Positions 15,683 through 24,174 of a DNA stretch of 64,000 nt are shown here, one piece after another. Origin of the DNA: AC-32 sp963821495 (GTDB lineage Bacteria; Actinomycetota; Thermoleophilia; Gaiellales; Gaiellaceae); the NCBI GenBank assembly GCA_963821495.1, contig CAWGEA010000003.1, forward strand, positions 2,401,588-2,465,587. Direction: 5' to 3'. The notes under the pieces were generated by a model. The model saw only the letters and a list, made by a program, of their open reading frames with translations. It was not told where the DNA came from and ran no database searches. Within the stretch, counting starts at the first letter, position 1, and the number at the start of each line of letters is the position of its first letter. The position numbers and the translations under genes were made by a program.

Positions 15683-16110
15683 TGAAGGTTGACCTGCTCG
15701 TCGAGCGCGGAGCGACGCGCCTGCAGGAGCTGGCCGACCGCGCCGCGGCCCGCGGGGACGGCATCGGCGAGTGGCTCTCGGAGGAGCTGCGCAACGACGC
15801 GGCCTTCCTGCGCAAGCTGAAGCCGAGCCTGGTGAAGGCCCGTGCGACGCGCAACGGCGCGACGAACGAGGCATCGGCGAACCCGGAGCCGGAGGCTCCG
15901 CCGCCCGCCCCACCCCCGCAGACGCCGGTCGCGGAGTCGCAGCCCACGGAAACCCAGACCGCGCCGCCGCCGAAGCCGAAGCCGAAGAAGAAGCCGAAGA
16001 AGCGCCGCGGCGGCCCACCGCCGGTGGTGATCGTCGGCGCGGCGCTCGTCGTCGGGATCGTGCTCGCGAAGATCATCGACTGGAGAGGCCATGCACACCC
16101 CAGAGACTGA
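15679..16110 (+). CDS. Hypothetical protein with Pro/Lys-rich linker and C-terminal membrane span
   Basis: The 143 residues include a soluble helical N-terminal part (residues 1-55, LVERGATRLQELADRAAARG). A Pro-rich linker follows, then a Lys-rich block, then one membrane helix near the end (PPVVIVGAALVVGIVLAKII, about 116-135). It overlaps both neighbours in the module (4 bp with the 42-aa gene, 20 bp with the holin-like gene). It is likely an inner-membrane-anchored partner of the holin-like and DUF3618 proteins. Confidence 0.6.
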   Translation: MMKVDLLVERGATRLQELADRAAARGDGIGEWLSEELRNDAAFLRKLKPSLVKARATRNGATNEASANPEPEAPPPAPPPQTPVAESQPTETQTAPPPKPKPKKKPKKRRGGPPPVVIVGAALVVGIVLAKIIDWRGHAHPRD

Positions 16111-16498
16111 ACACGACTCCCCCGGTCTCGGCACCAGCGCCAAGGGCGTCGCCGAGCACGCGAGCGCACTGGTCCGGCTGGAGATGGAGCTCGCAGCGCT
16201 CGAGCTCAAGCGGAAGGCCTCCCAGCTCGGAATCGGGATCGGCCTCGCCATCGGCGCGGCGCTGTTCCTGCTGTACGCGCTCGGCTTCGGGCTGGCGACG
16301 ATCGCGGCGGGGATTGCGACGGCGCTGCCCTGGTGGGCCGCCCTGCTGATCGTGACCGTCGGCATCCTGCTGGTCGCGGCGATTCTTGGGCTGCTGGGCA
16401 AGCGCCTGATCGACAAGGGGACGCCGCCGCTCCCGGAGCAGGCGATCACGGAAGCGAAGCGCACCACGGAGGCGCTGAAGCACAATGGCGGGAGCTAA
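16091..16498 (+). CDS. Phage-holin-superfamily (YqjE/DUF1469-like) membrane protein
   Basis: The 135 residues begin with a soluble helix (residues 15-48, with ASALVRLEMELAALELKRKA). Two membrane spans with a GIGIGLAIGAALFLLYALGF pattern and ALLIVTVGILLVAAILGLLG follow, then a short charged tail. This is the pattern of actinobacterial 'phage holin family' proteins usually found beside DUF3618 genes, as here. These are chromosomal and not evidence of a prophage. It overlaps both neighbours. Confidence 0.75.
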   Translation: MHTPETEHDSPGLGTSAKGVAEHASALVRLEMELAALELKRKASQLGIGIGLAIGAALFLLYALGFGLATIAAGIATALPWWAALLIVTVGILLVAAILGLLGKRLIDKGTPPLPEQAITEAKRTTEALKHNGGS

Positions 16499-16760
16499 CG
16501 GACGCACGCCGGAACAGGTCCGCCGAGACATCGAGGCGGAGCGGGAGCGACTCGCCGGCGCCGTGGACGACCTGCGCGCCGGCATGGACGTGAACACGAT
16601 CCTGAAGGACAAGCTGCCGATCGCAACGGCCGCGGCCCTCGGGGTCGGGTTCGTCGTCGCGGGCGGGATCGGCGCGACGATGCGCCTGATCATGCGCCGC
16701 GGCCGCGAGGGCACGGAGAAGGCCCGCTTCGGCCCGTTCTCCCTCGTCGACCGCGACTGA
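16485..16760 (+). CDS. DUF3618 family membrane protein
   Basis: The 91 residues start with the DUF3618 signature GRTPEQVRRDIEAERERLAG and VDDLRAGMD. One membrane span (LPIATAAALGVGFVVAGGIG) and a basic tail follow. It overlaps the holin-like gene by 14 bp; together they form a translationally coupled four-gene module of unknown envelope function. Confidence 0.8.
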   Translation: MAGANGRTPEQVRRDIEAERERLAGAVDDLRAGMDVNTILKDKLPIATAAALGVGFVVAGGIGATMRLIMRRGREGTEKARFGPFSLVDRD

Positions 16761-16763
16761 CGG

Positions 16764-17432
16764 CTACGCCGCCGGCGTGACCATGAACGCCCGGCGCAGC
16801 CTCTTGTGCGCGTCGGAGCGGAAGGTGTGCTTGCCGGCCTTCAGCTTCAGCGTCCAGGTGACGGCGCCGCGGAACTTGACCCCGGTCTTCTTGTTCACGC
16901 CCGGGCCGAGCAGGTGGAAGTTGTCGGCCTTCGTCGCGTCTCTGATGGTGAGCCGGTACTTGCCTGCCTTCAGCGTCTTCACCGCAGCGCCCGAGGCCGT
17001 CTTCAGCGAGATCGTCCGCTTCGGTCCAACCTTGCCGTTCAGCCTCTTCGGCGCCGGCGGCGGCGGCCCGACGTTGAACGAGCCCTTCATGAGGGTCGGG
17101 TGCGCGTCGCACTTGTACCTGTAGACGCCGTCCACGAAGGTCACGTCCCAAGTAACGGTCGTGTTGTCGAACGCCGAGGCCTTGTCGATCCCGGGGCCGG
17201 TGAGGTGGAAGTTGTGCTCCTGCGCCGGCGAGAGGTTCCTGATCGTGATCGAGTAGTCGCCGGGGTCGAGCTGCGTGACATTCCGGCCATTGGCGTCGAC
17301 GAGCTTGATCGTGAAGCCCGGGCCTACGGTCGCGCTCAGCGCGGTGCCCTTGGCGGCGGAGTGCGCGGAGCCGGGCAGCAGCACGGCGGCGAGCACGAGC
17401 GGGAGCAGCAGCAGTAGACGAAACGATGGCAC
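16764..17432 (-). CDS. Secreted protein with two cupredoxin-like domains
   Basis: I place the start at GTG 17432, which has GGAGGG 7 nt upstream and gives a clean signal peptide (PSFRLLLLLPLVLAAVLLPG, cleavage near AHSA). Domain 1 (mature residues about 1-100) keeps a type-1 copper set: His in EHNFHLTGPG, then Cys-His-Met in YKCDAHPTLMKGSF. Domain 2 repeats the fold, with ADNFHLLGPG and FRSDAHKRLRRAF. In domain 2 the Cys is Ser and the Met is Arg, so it probably cannot hold blue copper. An upstream in-frame start at 17465 would put 11 residues before the signal peptide. Confidence 0.75.
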   Translation of the reverse strand: MPSFRLLLLLPLVLAAVLLPGSAHSAAKGTALSATVGPGFTIKLVDANGRNVTQLDPGDYSITIRNLSPAQEHNFHLTGPGIDKASAFDNTTVTWDVTFVDGVYRYKCDAHPTLMKGSFNVGPPPPAPKRLNGKVGPKRTISLKTASGAAVKTLKAGKYRLTIRDATKADNFHLLGPGVNKKTGVKFRGAVTWTLKLKAGKHTFRSDAHKRLRRAFMVTPAA

Positions 17433-17532
17433 GGGCAGACCCTCCTCGGCGTTCATCGTGGACACGCTAGCCCATACGCCGCGAAACCGTGAATCGGTTT
17501 CCCGCGCCTCACGATGGGCTTAAACTCACCCC

Positions 17533-17946
17533 GTGCTCCGGCGGAACCAGAAGGTCGAGCTGATCAAGCAGGCCCCGCTGTTTGCGAACTGCTCGAAACG
17601 TGAGCTCGAGGGGATCGCGCACCTCGCCGACGAGATCGACCTCGCCGAGGGCAAGGAGATGACGCGCCAGGGCTCACGCGGCCGAGAGTTCTTCGTCCTG
17701 CTCGAAGGCGAGGCGGACGTCACGAAGGACGGCCGCAGGATCAACCAGCTGTCGAGCGGCGACTTCTTCGGCGAGATCGCGCTCGTGTCGGACTCGCCGC
17801 GAACCGCCACCGTCACGGCGACGACACCCGTGCGGGCGCTCGTGATCACCGACCGCTCCTTCCGGCGGCTGCTCAAGGACCAGCCCGAGATCCAGAGCAA
17901 GGTGGTCGCGGCGCTGGCGGCGCGGCTGGCGCCGGAGATGCTCTAG
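17533..17946 (+). CDS. Single-domain cyclic-nucleotide-binding protein
   Basis: The 137-residue protein consists almost only of a CRP-type sensor: FVLLEGEADVTKDGRRINQL then GDFFGEIALVSDSPRTATV. The arginine of the phosphate cassette is present (SPRTA). There is no helix-turn-helix, so it is a stand-alone sensor or an adaptor. The start is GTG at 17533. The stop overlaps the convergent pheT stop by 4 bp. It is closely similar in the cassette to the domain at the left window edge. Confidence 0.8.
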   Translation: MLRRNQKVELIKQAPLFANCSKRELEGIAHLADEIDLAEGKEMTRQGSRGREFFVLLEGEADVTKDGRRINQLSSGDFFGEIALVSDSPRTATVTATTPVRALVITDRSFRRLLKDQPEIQSKVVAALAARLAPEML

Positions 17947-20225
17947 GCGCGCAGCTCGGCGTCGAAGCGTTCCGCCAGAGCGGAGACGATCCGCTCGCGC
18001 AGCTCGGCCGCGTCCTCGTCGGTCAGCGTCCGCTCCGACGACTGGAAGCTCACGGCGAACGCGACCGACTTGCGCCCCTCCCCCACCTGCTCGCCGCGAT
18101 AGACGTCGAACGGCCGCATCTCGCGCAGCTCGCCACCGGCCGCCTCGCGCGCCGCGGCCACGAGCTCCGCGGCAGCGATTTCCTCCGGGACGCTGAACGC
18201 GAGGTCCTGCCGCACCGCCGGGAACGAGACCACGTCGGTGTAGCGCACCTCCTCGCGGGCTACGTCGAGCAACCCGGCGAGATCGAGCTCGAAGGCGCCC
18301 CAGGCACCCTCGAGCACCCCCGGGTGGAGCTCGCCGACCACGCCCGCGGCCGTCGCGGCCGACTTGCCCGGGTGGAGCAGGTCGTGCTCGGCCCGCTCGA
18401 ACGCCGACTCGGCCTTCAGCGCGGCGTAGAGCGCGTCGACGATGCCCTTTGCCCGCGCCCAGCCACCGTCGACGATCCCTGCGACGTGCGTCTTCTCGAC
18501 CGGCAACTCGCCGTCAGGAAGGTAGACCCGCGCGACCTCGAACAGCGCGACACGGTCGGCCCCGAGCTCGACGTTGCGCCGCGCCGCCTCGACCAGGCTC
18601 GGCAGCAGGCGCGTCCGCAGTACCGCGAACTCGACGGAGATCGGCTCCGGCAGGCGCCAGGCGTTCCGACTCGCGTCGTCGGCCCGCAGCGACGGCGTGT
18701 AGGTCTCGGTCATCCCGAGGCCCGCGAGCAGGTTCTCGACGCGCCGCCGCAGCCGCTGCAGCGGCGTGAGCGCGCCGAACATCTCACGCCTGGTAGGAAG
18801 CGTGAACGGCACCGCGTCGAGCCGCCCACGCGCGACCTCCTCGACCACGTCGATCTCCCGCGTCACGTCACGAGCGCGCCAGGTCGGGGCGACCACCTCG
18901 CCGTCGCGCGCCTCGAACCCGATCCGCTCGAGCCACCCGATCTGTTCCTCGGGCGCCGTCGGGATCCCGATCACCTCGTCCACGCGCTGCGGCCGGAAGC
19001 GGATCACGGGCCGCTCGGGCAGTCCCTCGTGCACGTCGATGTGGCCGGCCCAGCTCGCGCCCGCCGTCTCGACGAGCAGCTGGGTCGCCAGGCGCGCAGC
19101 GGGCTCCGCGAGGTACGGGTCGACGCCCTTCTCCCAGCGGTTCGAGCCCTCGGTGCGCAGGCGCAGGCGCTCGGAGGTGCGGAAGATCCCGGTCGGCTCG
19201 AAGTTCGCAGCCTCCAGCAGGACCTCGGTCGTGGCCTCGCCGATCTCGGTCTCCTCACCGCCCATGATCCCGGCCAGGGCGACGGAGCGGTCGGCGTCGG
19301 CGATCATCAGGTCGTCGGGCTCGAGCTTCCGCTCGACACCGTCGAGGGTGCGGATCGTCTCGCCGCGCTCGGCCCGCCGGACGACGATCCGCCCGCCGTG
19401 CAGCGTCACCAGGTCGAACGCGTGCAGCGGGCTCCCGAGCGCGAGCATGACGTAGTTCGTCACGTCGACGACGTTCGAGATCGGGCGCATGCCGGCGTTC
19501 GTGAGCCGGGCGCGGAGCCACACCGGCGAGGGCCCCGCCTGCACGTCGCGGAAGACGCGGCCGACGTAGCGGGGGCAACCGGCGAGGTCGCGAACCTCGA
19601 CCTCCACGTGTCCGTCCGGGACCGGTCCGGGGTCTGACCCCGGCCATGGCTCGAGCTCGAGGTCGTAGAGGGCCGCGACCTCGCGGGCGACGCCGTAGAG
19701 CGAAAGCAGGTCGGGGCGGTTGCCGGTCGACTCGACCAGGAGCACGTCCTCGACGAGCGGCAGCACGTCCGCGAGCGGCGTGCCCGGCTCGGTCTCCGGG
19801 AGCACCATGATCCCGGAGTGGTCGGTGCCGAGCTCGACCTCGTCCTCGGCGAGGATCATCCCGTCCGAGAGCTCGCCGCGCACCTTCCGCTGCTCGAGCT
19901 GCAGACCGCCGGGAAGCCGTGCCCCGGGTAGCGCCACTGCGACCGTCGCGCCCGTGCCGAAGTTCCAGGCGCCGCAGACGATCTGCCGCGGCTCGCCCTC
20001 GCCGAGGTCGACGCGGCAGAGCTGCAGCCGGTCTGCGTTCGGGTGCTTGGCGGCATCGACGACCCGACCGACGCGGAAGAGCCCGAGGTTGCCGTCCTCG
20101 TCGGGCACGCCTCGGCGCTCGATCCCCTCCACCTCGGCGGACGAGACCGAGAGCCGGTCGGCCAGCTCGGGCAGCGGCATCTCGATCGGGACGTAGTCCC
20201 GCAGCCAGGAGACCGGAACGCGCAT
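17943..20225 (-). CDS. pheT: Phenylalanine-tRNA ligase beta subunit
   Basis: The 760-residue protein starts at ATG 20225 with MRVPVSWLRDYVPIEMPLPE. It has the EMAP-type tRNA-binding domain near residues 40-150 (HPNADRLQLCRVDLGEG), B3/B4 (TNYVMLALGSPLHAFD), B5, the catalytic-like core (LRLRTEGSNRWEKGVDP) and the C-terminal anticodon-binding FDX-ACB domain (FPAVRQDLAFSVPEEI). Length is normal for the family. It shares one base with the pheS stop (TGATG), so PheS and PheT are made together. Confidence 0.97.
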   Translation of the reverse strand: MRVPVSWLRDYVPIEMPLPELADRLSVSSAEVEGIERRGVPDEDGNLGLFRVGRVVDAAKHPNADRLQLCRVDLGEGEPRQIVCGAWNFGTGATVAVALPGARLPGGLQLEQRKVRGELSDGMILAEDEVELGTDHSGIMVLPETEPGTPLADVLPLVEDVLLVESTGNRPDLLSLYGVAREVAALYDLELEPWPGSDPGPVPDGHVEVEVRDLAGCPRYVGRVFRDVQAGPSPVWLRARLTNAGMRPISNVVDVTNYVMLALGSPLHAFDLVTLHGGRIVVRRAERGETIRTLDGVERKLEPDDLMIADADRSVALAGIMGGEETEIGEATTEVLLEAANFEPTGIFRTSERLRLRTEGSNRWEKGVDPYLAEPAARLATQLLVETAGASWAGHIDVHEGLPERPVIRFRPQRVDEVIGIPTAPEEQIGWLERIGFEARDGEVVAPTWRARDVTREIDVVEEVARGRLDAVPFTLPTRREMFGALTPLQRLRRRVENLLAGLGMTETYTPSLRADDASRNAWRLPEPISVEFAVLRTRLLPSLVEAARRNVELGADRVALFEVARVYLPDGELPVEKTHVAGIVDGGWARAKGIVDALYAALKAESAFERAEHDLLHPGKSAATAAGVVGELHPGVLEGAWGAFELDLAGLLDVAREEVRYTDVVSFPAVRQDLAFSVPEEIAAAELVAAAREAAGGELREMRPFDVYRGEQVGEGRKSVAFAVSFQSSERTLTDEDAAELRERIVSALAERFDAELRA

Positions 20226-21220
20226 CAAAACTGCGTCAGGACCCGGAGGTCCCCCTCCCAGAGCGCGCGGATGTCGGGGAAGTCGTACTTCAGCTGCGCA
20301 ACGCGCTCGATCCCGCAGCCGAAGGCGAAGCCGCTCCATTCCTCGGGGTCGATGCCGACGTTCTCGAACACCCGCGGGTCGACCATCCCTGAGCCGCCCA
20401 TCTCGATCCAGCCCGAGTAGCGGCAGGTGCGGCAGCCCGAGCCGCCGCAGATCCCGCAGGAGACGTCGGGCTCCATCGAGGGCTCGGTGAACGGGAAGTA
20501 ATGCGTACGGAAGCGGACGCGCCGATCGGGGCCGAAGATCGCACGCATCAGATGGAGCAGCGTCCCCTTCAGGTCGGCGAGAGTGAGGCCGCGGTCGACG
20601 GCCAGGCCCTCGAACTGGTGGAAGATCGGGTAGTGCGTCGCGTCGATCGCGTCACGGCGGTAGCAGCGGCCGATCGAGACCATGTAGATCGGCGGCTCGC
20701 GCTCCTCCAGCGCGTGGATCTGGCTCGGCGAGGTCTCGGTGCGCAGCAGCCGGCCCTCGTCGAAGAAGAACGTCGCTCGGTGCGAGCGCGCCGGGTGCCA
20801 CGGGTCGAAGGCGAGCTTGTCGAAGTTGTACTCGGTCGTCTCGACCTCGCGGTCGTCGCGGATCTCGTAGCCGAGGCCGAGGAACGCGTCCTCGATCTGG
20901 CGCCGCGCCTGCGTGATCGGATGCAGGTGCCCGAGCGGGAGCTCGTCGCCGGGGAGCGTGACGTCCACGACCTCCTCGGTGAGCGCGCGGTCGAGCGCGG
21001 CACGCTCCAGCTCCGCGCGGCGCGCGTCGAGGGCAGCCTCCAGCGTGGCCCGCAGCGTGTTGAGCGTGATCCCGGTCTCGCGGTCGCGCACCGCCCGCAG
21101 CGCCTGCGCCAGGTCGCTCTTCCGGCCCAGGTAGCGCACGCGTGCGTCGTCGAGCTCCGCACCGCCCGTCGCGGCCGCGATCGCGCTCTGCGCTTGGTTT
21201 TCGTACTCCTGCCAGTCCAC
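20225..21220 (-). CDS. pheS: Phenylalanine-tRNA ligase alpha subunit
   Basis: The 331-residue class II synthetase subunit starts MDWQEYENQAQSAIAAATGG. Motif 2 region is SIGRCYRRDAIDATHYPIFH, and motif 3 is GFAFGCGIERVAQLKYD near the end. It carries a CGICGGSGCRTC zinc-like Cys cluster in the catalytic domain, seen in some bacterial PheS. It lies immediately upstream of pheT; the divergent methyltransferase begins 36 bp from its start. Confidence 0.97.
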   Translation of the reverse strand: MDWQEYENQAQSAIAAATGGAELDDARVRYLGRKSDLAQALRAVRDRETGITLNTLRATLEAALDARRAELERAALDRALTEEVVDVTLPGDELPLGHLHPITQARRQIEDAFLGLGYEIRDDREVETTEYNFDKLAFDPWHPARSHRATFFFDEGRLLRTETSPSQIHALEEREPPIYMVSIGRCYRRDAIDATHYPIFHQFEGLAVDRGLTLADLKGTLLHLMRAIFGPDRRVRFRTHYFPFTEPSMEPDVSCGICGGSGCRTCRYSGWIEMGGSGMVDPRVFENVGIDPEEWSGFAFGCGIERVAQLKYDFPDIRALWEGDLRVLTQF

Positions 21221-21255
21221 GCGGCGACTGTATCGGTCGTAGCATCGCGCGTGAG

Positions 21256-21945
21256 ATGAGCTGGGACGAGCGCTTCGCCGACCGCTATGACGAGTGGTCG
21301 GCAGAGATGACGGAGGACGTTCCGTTCTACGTCGAGCTCGCCCGCGAGACGGAGGGGCCGCTGGTCGAGCTGGCCGTCGGCAGCGGCCGCGTGGCGATCC
21401 CCGTGGCGCAGGCGACGGGCCGGCCGCTGCTCGGGATCGACACCTCGCCCGCGATGCTCGCCCTGGCGCGGGAGCGGGCTGCGGCCGCCGGGGTCGAGCT
21501 GGAGCTACGCGAGGGCGACATGCGCGAGCTCGAGCTCGACGAGCCCGCGGGCCTCGTCTACTGCCCCTTCCGCGGCCTGCTGCACGTGCCGACCTGGGCC
21601 GACCGTCGCCGCGTCTTCGAGCGCGTCGCCTCGGCGCTGCGGCCGGGCGGGCGCTTCGCCTGGAACGCCTTCGCGTTCGACCACGCGATCGCCGCGCGGC
21701 TGGACGGGCAGCACCATCAGGAGCCGGTTCCGCACGCGCTGCGCTACGCGGTCGGCGACAACCGCATCGACATCACGCTGGACGGCGGCGGCACCTCGTC
21801 GCTCTGGTGGGCGACGAAGAACGAGTGGCTCGGGCTGATCGACGTCGCCGGGCTCGAGGTCGAGGCGCTCTACGGCGACTTCGACCGGCGGCCGTTCGAC
21901 GACGGGTCGCGCGAGTACGTCTGGGTGACCCGACGGCCGGCATGA
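21256..21945 (+). CDS. Class I SAM-dependent methyltransferase (copy 1 of a tandem pair)
   Basis: The 229-residue protein starts at ATG 21256. Motif I is PLVELAVGSGRVAIPVA, followed by LLGIDTSPAMLALARERA (acidic ribose-binding loop) and CPFRGLLHVPTW. It ends EYVWVTRRPA. It is about one-third identical by eye to the next gene, with the same length and end, so the pair arose by duplication. The substrate is unknown. ATGA overlap couples it to copy 2. Confidence 0.85.
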   Translation: MSWDERFADRYDEWSAEMTEDVPFYVELARETEGPLVELAVGSGRVAIPVAQATGRPLLGIDTSPAMLALARERAAAAGVELELREGDMRELELDEPAGLVYCPFRGLLHVPTWADRRRVFERVASALRPGGRFAWNAFAFDHAIAARLDGQHHQEPVPHALRYAVGDNRIDITLDGGGTSSLWWATKNEWLGLIDVAGLEVEALYGDFDRRPFDDGSREYVWVTRRPA

Positions 21946-22646
21946 GCGCGTACGACTCGATCGCTCGGATCTACGACCCGTGGAGCGAAAGCGTCACCGA
22001 GGACGTGGCGTTCTACGTCGAGGAGGCGCAGCGGGCCGGGTCGACGGTGGTCGAGCTCGCCGTCGGCACGGGCCGGATCGCGGTACCGACCGCGGCGGCC
22101 GGGGTGCGCGTGATCGGCGTCGACTCCTCGCCTGGCATGCTCGAGGTGTGCCGTGAGCGCGCGGATCTGGCTGGCGTGGCCGACCTCCTCGACCTGCGCC
22201 TCGGCGAGCTCGAGGCGCCGCCGGTCGAGGAGCGGGTCGCGCTGGTGACGTGCCCGTTTCGCTCGTACCTGCACCTGCTCGACGACGCGACGCGACTCCG
22301 CGCGCTGCATGCGGCCTACGAGCTGCTCGTTCCGGGCGGACGCCTGGTGTTCGACGTGTTCGCCCCCGGCGCCGACGACATCGCCGATACGCACGCCCGC
22401 TGGCTCGAGCGCGAGCCGGGGATCTTCGAGCGCGCCGACTGGGACTCGCGGGCGCGGACGCTCACCCTCTCGGTTCGCGGCGAGAGCGGCGAGGCGAGCT
22501 TCGTGCTGGCCTGGCTCTCGAACGACGAATGGCGCGCGCTGCTGGAGCGAGCGGGCTTCCAGGTCGTCGCGTGCTACGGCTGGTTCGACCGCCGGCCCTT
22601 CAGCGGCGGCGAGGACACGGTCTGGGTCGCGAGGAGGCCGACCTAG
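21942..22646 (+). CDS. Class I SAM-dependent methyltransferase (copy 2 of a tandem pair)
   Basis: The 234 residues begin MSAYDSIARIYDPWSESVTE. Motif I is VVELAVGTGRIAVPTA, then VIGVDSSPGMLEVCRERA. CPFRSYLHLLDD corresponds to CPFRGLLHVPTW of copy 1, and the end is EDTVWVARRPT. It overlaps copy 1 by 4 bp and the convergent MOSC gene by 4 bp. Such pairs may act as a heterodimer or on related substrates (inference). Confidence 0.85.
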   Translation: MSAYDSIARIYDPWSESVTEDVAFYVEEAQRAGSTVVELAVGTGRIAVPTAAAGVRVIGVDSSPGMLEVCRERADLAGVADLLDLRLGELEAPPVEERVALVTCPFRSYLHLLDDATRLRALHAAYELLVPGGRLVFDVFAPGADDIADTHARWLEREPGIFERADWDSRARTLTLSVRGESGEASFVLAWLSNDEWRALLERAGFQVVACYGWFDRRPFSGGEDTVWVARRPT

Positions 22647-23062
22647 ACGAGCTCGACGCCGTCGCCCACGGCGACCTCGCCGGGCTCGACCACGCGGGCC
22701 AGCATGCCGCGCTTGCCCTGGAGCTCCGCCCGCAGGCCCTCGCGCAGCTCGTCCATGCGGTTACATGGGTCGCAGACCATCGTGATCTCGAAGACGGCCT
22801 CGTCGCCGACGCGGACGCGCTGGCCGATCGGCCACTGCTCGACGTCGGTGCCCTCGACGGTCAGGTTCTCGCGGATAGCGCCCGGCTCGACGCCGACCGA
22901 CTCCAGGTGCTCCGCCGAGACGAACAGCACCTCGCGCTTGGGCGGATTCGCATGGGCACAGCCCTCGAGGCCTTCGCCGGGGATCGCACGGCGCCGCTCG
23001 TGGGGCACCGAGCGCCCGGTGTTGCGCCCCGGAGAGGTCCAGACCCCGGTGATCGTCGGCAT
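22643..23062 (-). CDS. MOSC domain protein
   Basis: The 139-residue protein is a short MOSC (Moco sulfurase C-terminal) domain of the YiiM/YuaD-like stand-alone type. It contains EGLEGCAHA, LFVSAEHLESVGVEPGAIR and ENLTVEG, and a conserved Cys in MVCDPCNRMDELREG. Such proteins bind sulfur or metal/cofactor sulfur; the physiological partner is unknown. ATG at 23062 is preferred over 23071 because the GTAGG upstream then has normal spacing. Confidence 0.8.
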   Translation of the reverse strand: MPTITGVWTSPGRNTGRSVPHERRRAIPGEGLEGCAHANPPKREVLFVSAEHLESVGVEPGAIRENLTVEGTDVEQWPIGQRVRVGDEAVFEITMVCDPCNRMDELREGLRAELQGKRGMLARVVEPGEVAVGDGVELV

Positions 23063-23072
23063 CGCGGGCATC

Positions 23073-23474
23073 CTACCCACGACGCCAGCTGCCCCAACCC
23101 TCGTGCGGCGGCCGCCGTCCGTCCTCGACGTTCCAGTACTCGCGCAGGTCGAAGCAGCGCCCGTCTGGCGCGAACTGCAGCAGCAGGCAGCCGGGGAGCG
23201 TGACCGCGCCGTCCTCGTCGTCGTCCATCGTCGTCCACCACTCGACGGCGACGACGTTGCCGTCGACCACCGGCGCGCCCATCCGCACCTCGACGCCCCG
23301 CTGCGTCCCCGCCGCACGCTGCCAGTAGGCGCGGATGCCCTCGTGGCCGAGGCTCGGCTCTCGAAACGGCGACGAGCGGTACGACGCATCCTCGGTGAAG
23401 AGCGTCAGCAGCAGCTCGTCGTCGTTCTCCTCCCACGCGCGGCGGTAGCCCTCGATCCAGTCAGCCAGCTCCAT
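23073..23474 (-). CDS. SnoaL/NTF2-like fold protein
   Basis: The 133-residue protein shows the NTF2-like layout: the N-terminal helix ADWIEGYRRAWEENDDELLL, then LFTEDASYRSSPF, GHEGIRAYW, and beta strands ending in FDLREYWNVEDGRRPPHEGW. Such proteins are isomerases, hydrolases or ligand binders. No catalytic role can be assigned. It overlaps the upstream TrmH-type gene by 14 bp on the same strand. Confidence 0.75.
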   Translation of the reverse strand: MELADWIEGYRRAWEENDDELLLTLFTEDASYRSSPFREPSLGHEGIRAYWQRAAGTQRGVEVRMGAPVVDGNVVAVEWWTTMDDDEDGAVTLPGCLLLQFAPDGRCFDLREYWNVEDGRRPPHEGWGSWRRG

Positions 23475-24174
23475 GCGTCCGCCGCCAATCGTAGAGCGCG
23501 ATCGTGCCGGCCATCGCGACGTTCAGCGACTCGGCGTGGCCGGAGAGCGGGATCGTCGCGCTTGCCGCGCAGACCGCAACGACGTCCTCGGGGAGCCCCT
23601 CCCGCTCCGAGCCGAGCACGAAGCGCGAGAGCGACGGGTCGACCTCCGAGAGCGGCGGCGCGCCGTGCGCGACGAGCGCAACCGCGCCCTCCGCCGAGAA
23701 GTCCGTCAGCGGAACGCGGAAGATCGACCCGGTCGAGGCCCGCAGCGCTTTCGGCCCGAAGGGGTCGGCGCAGCCGGGCGAGAGTGCGAGGGAGGCGCCG
23801 AAGGCATCGCAGGCGCGTGCCAGCGTCCCGACGTTGCCGGGGTCGCCGATGCGCCACAACTCGAGCCCGAGCCGTCGCGACTCGCGCCCGGGCCGCGCCG
23901 AGCGGAAAACGCCGATCACGCGCGGCGCGTGGCCGAGCGTCGAGACCTCGGCCAGCAGGTGCGAGGCGACCTGCTCGGCCCGCAGCTGGAGCCCCGGCGC
24001 TCGCGCCGCATCGACCAGCGCGAAGTCGAGCTGCCACCCGTTATCCAGCGCCGCGGCCACGAGATCCTCGCCCTCCGCGGCGAAGAGACCGAGCTTCTCG
24101 CGCTGCCGCCGCGAGCCGAGCTTCCGCACGGTCTTCAGCTTCGGGTTGTCGCGCGAGCTGATCACGAGCGCCAC
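23461..24174 (-). CDS. SpoU/TrmH-family RNA 2'-O-methyltransferase
   Basis: The 237-residue protein has an N-terminal RNA-binding SpoU subdomain (ISSRDNPKLKTVRKLGSRRQ and GLFAAEGEDLV). The knotted SPOUT catalytic domain follows: motif 1 GDPGNVGTLARACDAFG, motif 2 FVLGSEREGLPEDV, motif 3 IPLSGHAESLNVAMAGTIAL. It methylates a ribose in rRNA or tRNA; the exact site is unknown. It overlaps the DUF2332 gene upstream by 13 bp. Confidence 0.9.
   Translation of the reverse strand: MALVISSRDNPKLKTVRKLGSRRQREKLGLFAAEGEDLVAAALDNGWQLDFALVDAARAPGLQLRAEQVASHLLAEVSTLGHAPRVIGVFRSARPGRESRRLGLELWRIGDPGNVGTLARACDAFGASLALSPGCADPFGPKALRASTGSIFRVPLTDFSAEGAVALVAHGAPPLSEVDPSLSRFVLGSEREGLPEDVVAVCAASATIPLSGHAESLNVAMAGTIALYDWRRTHGAG

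Noticed and set aside
16091..16498. Holin-like gene as a sign of a prophage
   Set aside because: This YqjE/DUF1469 type is chromosomal in many actinobacteria, and no capsid, terminase or lysis gene is present.
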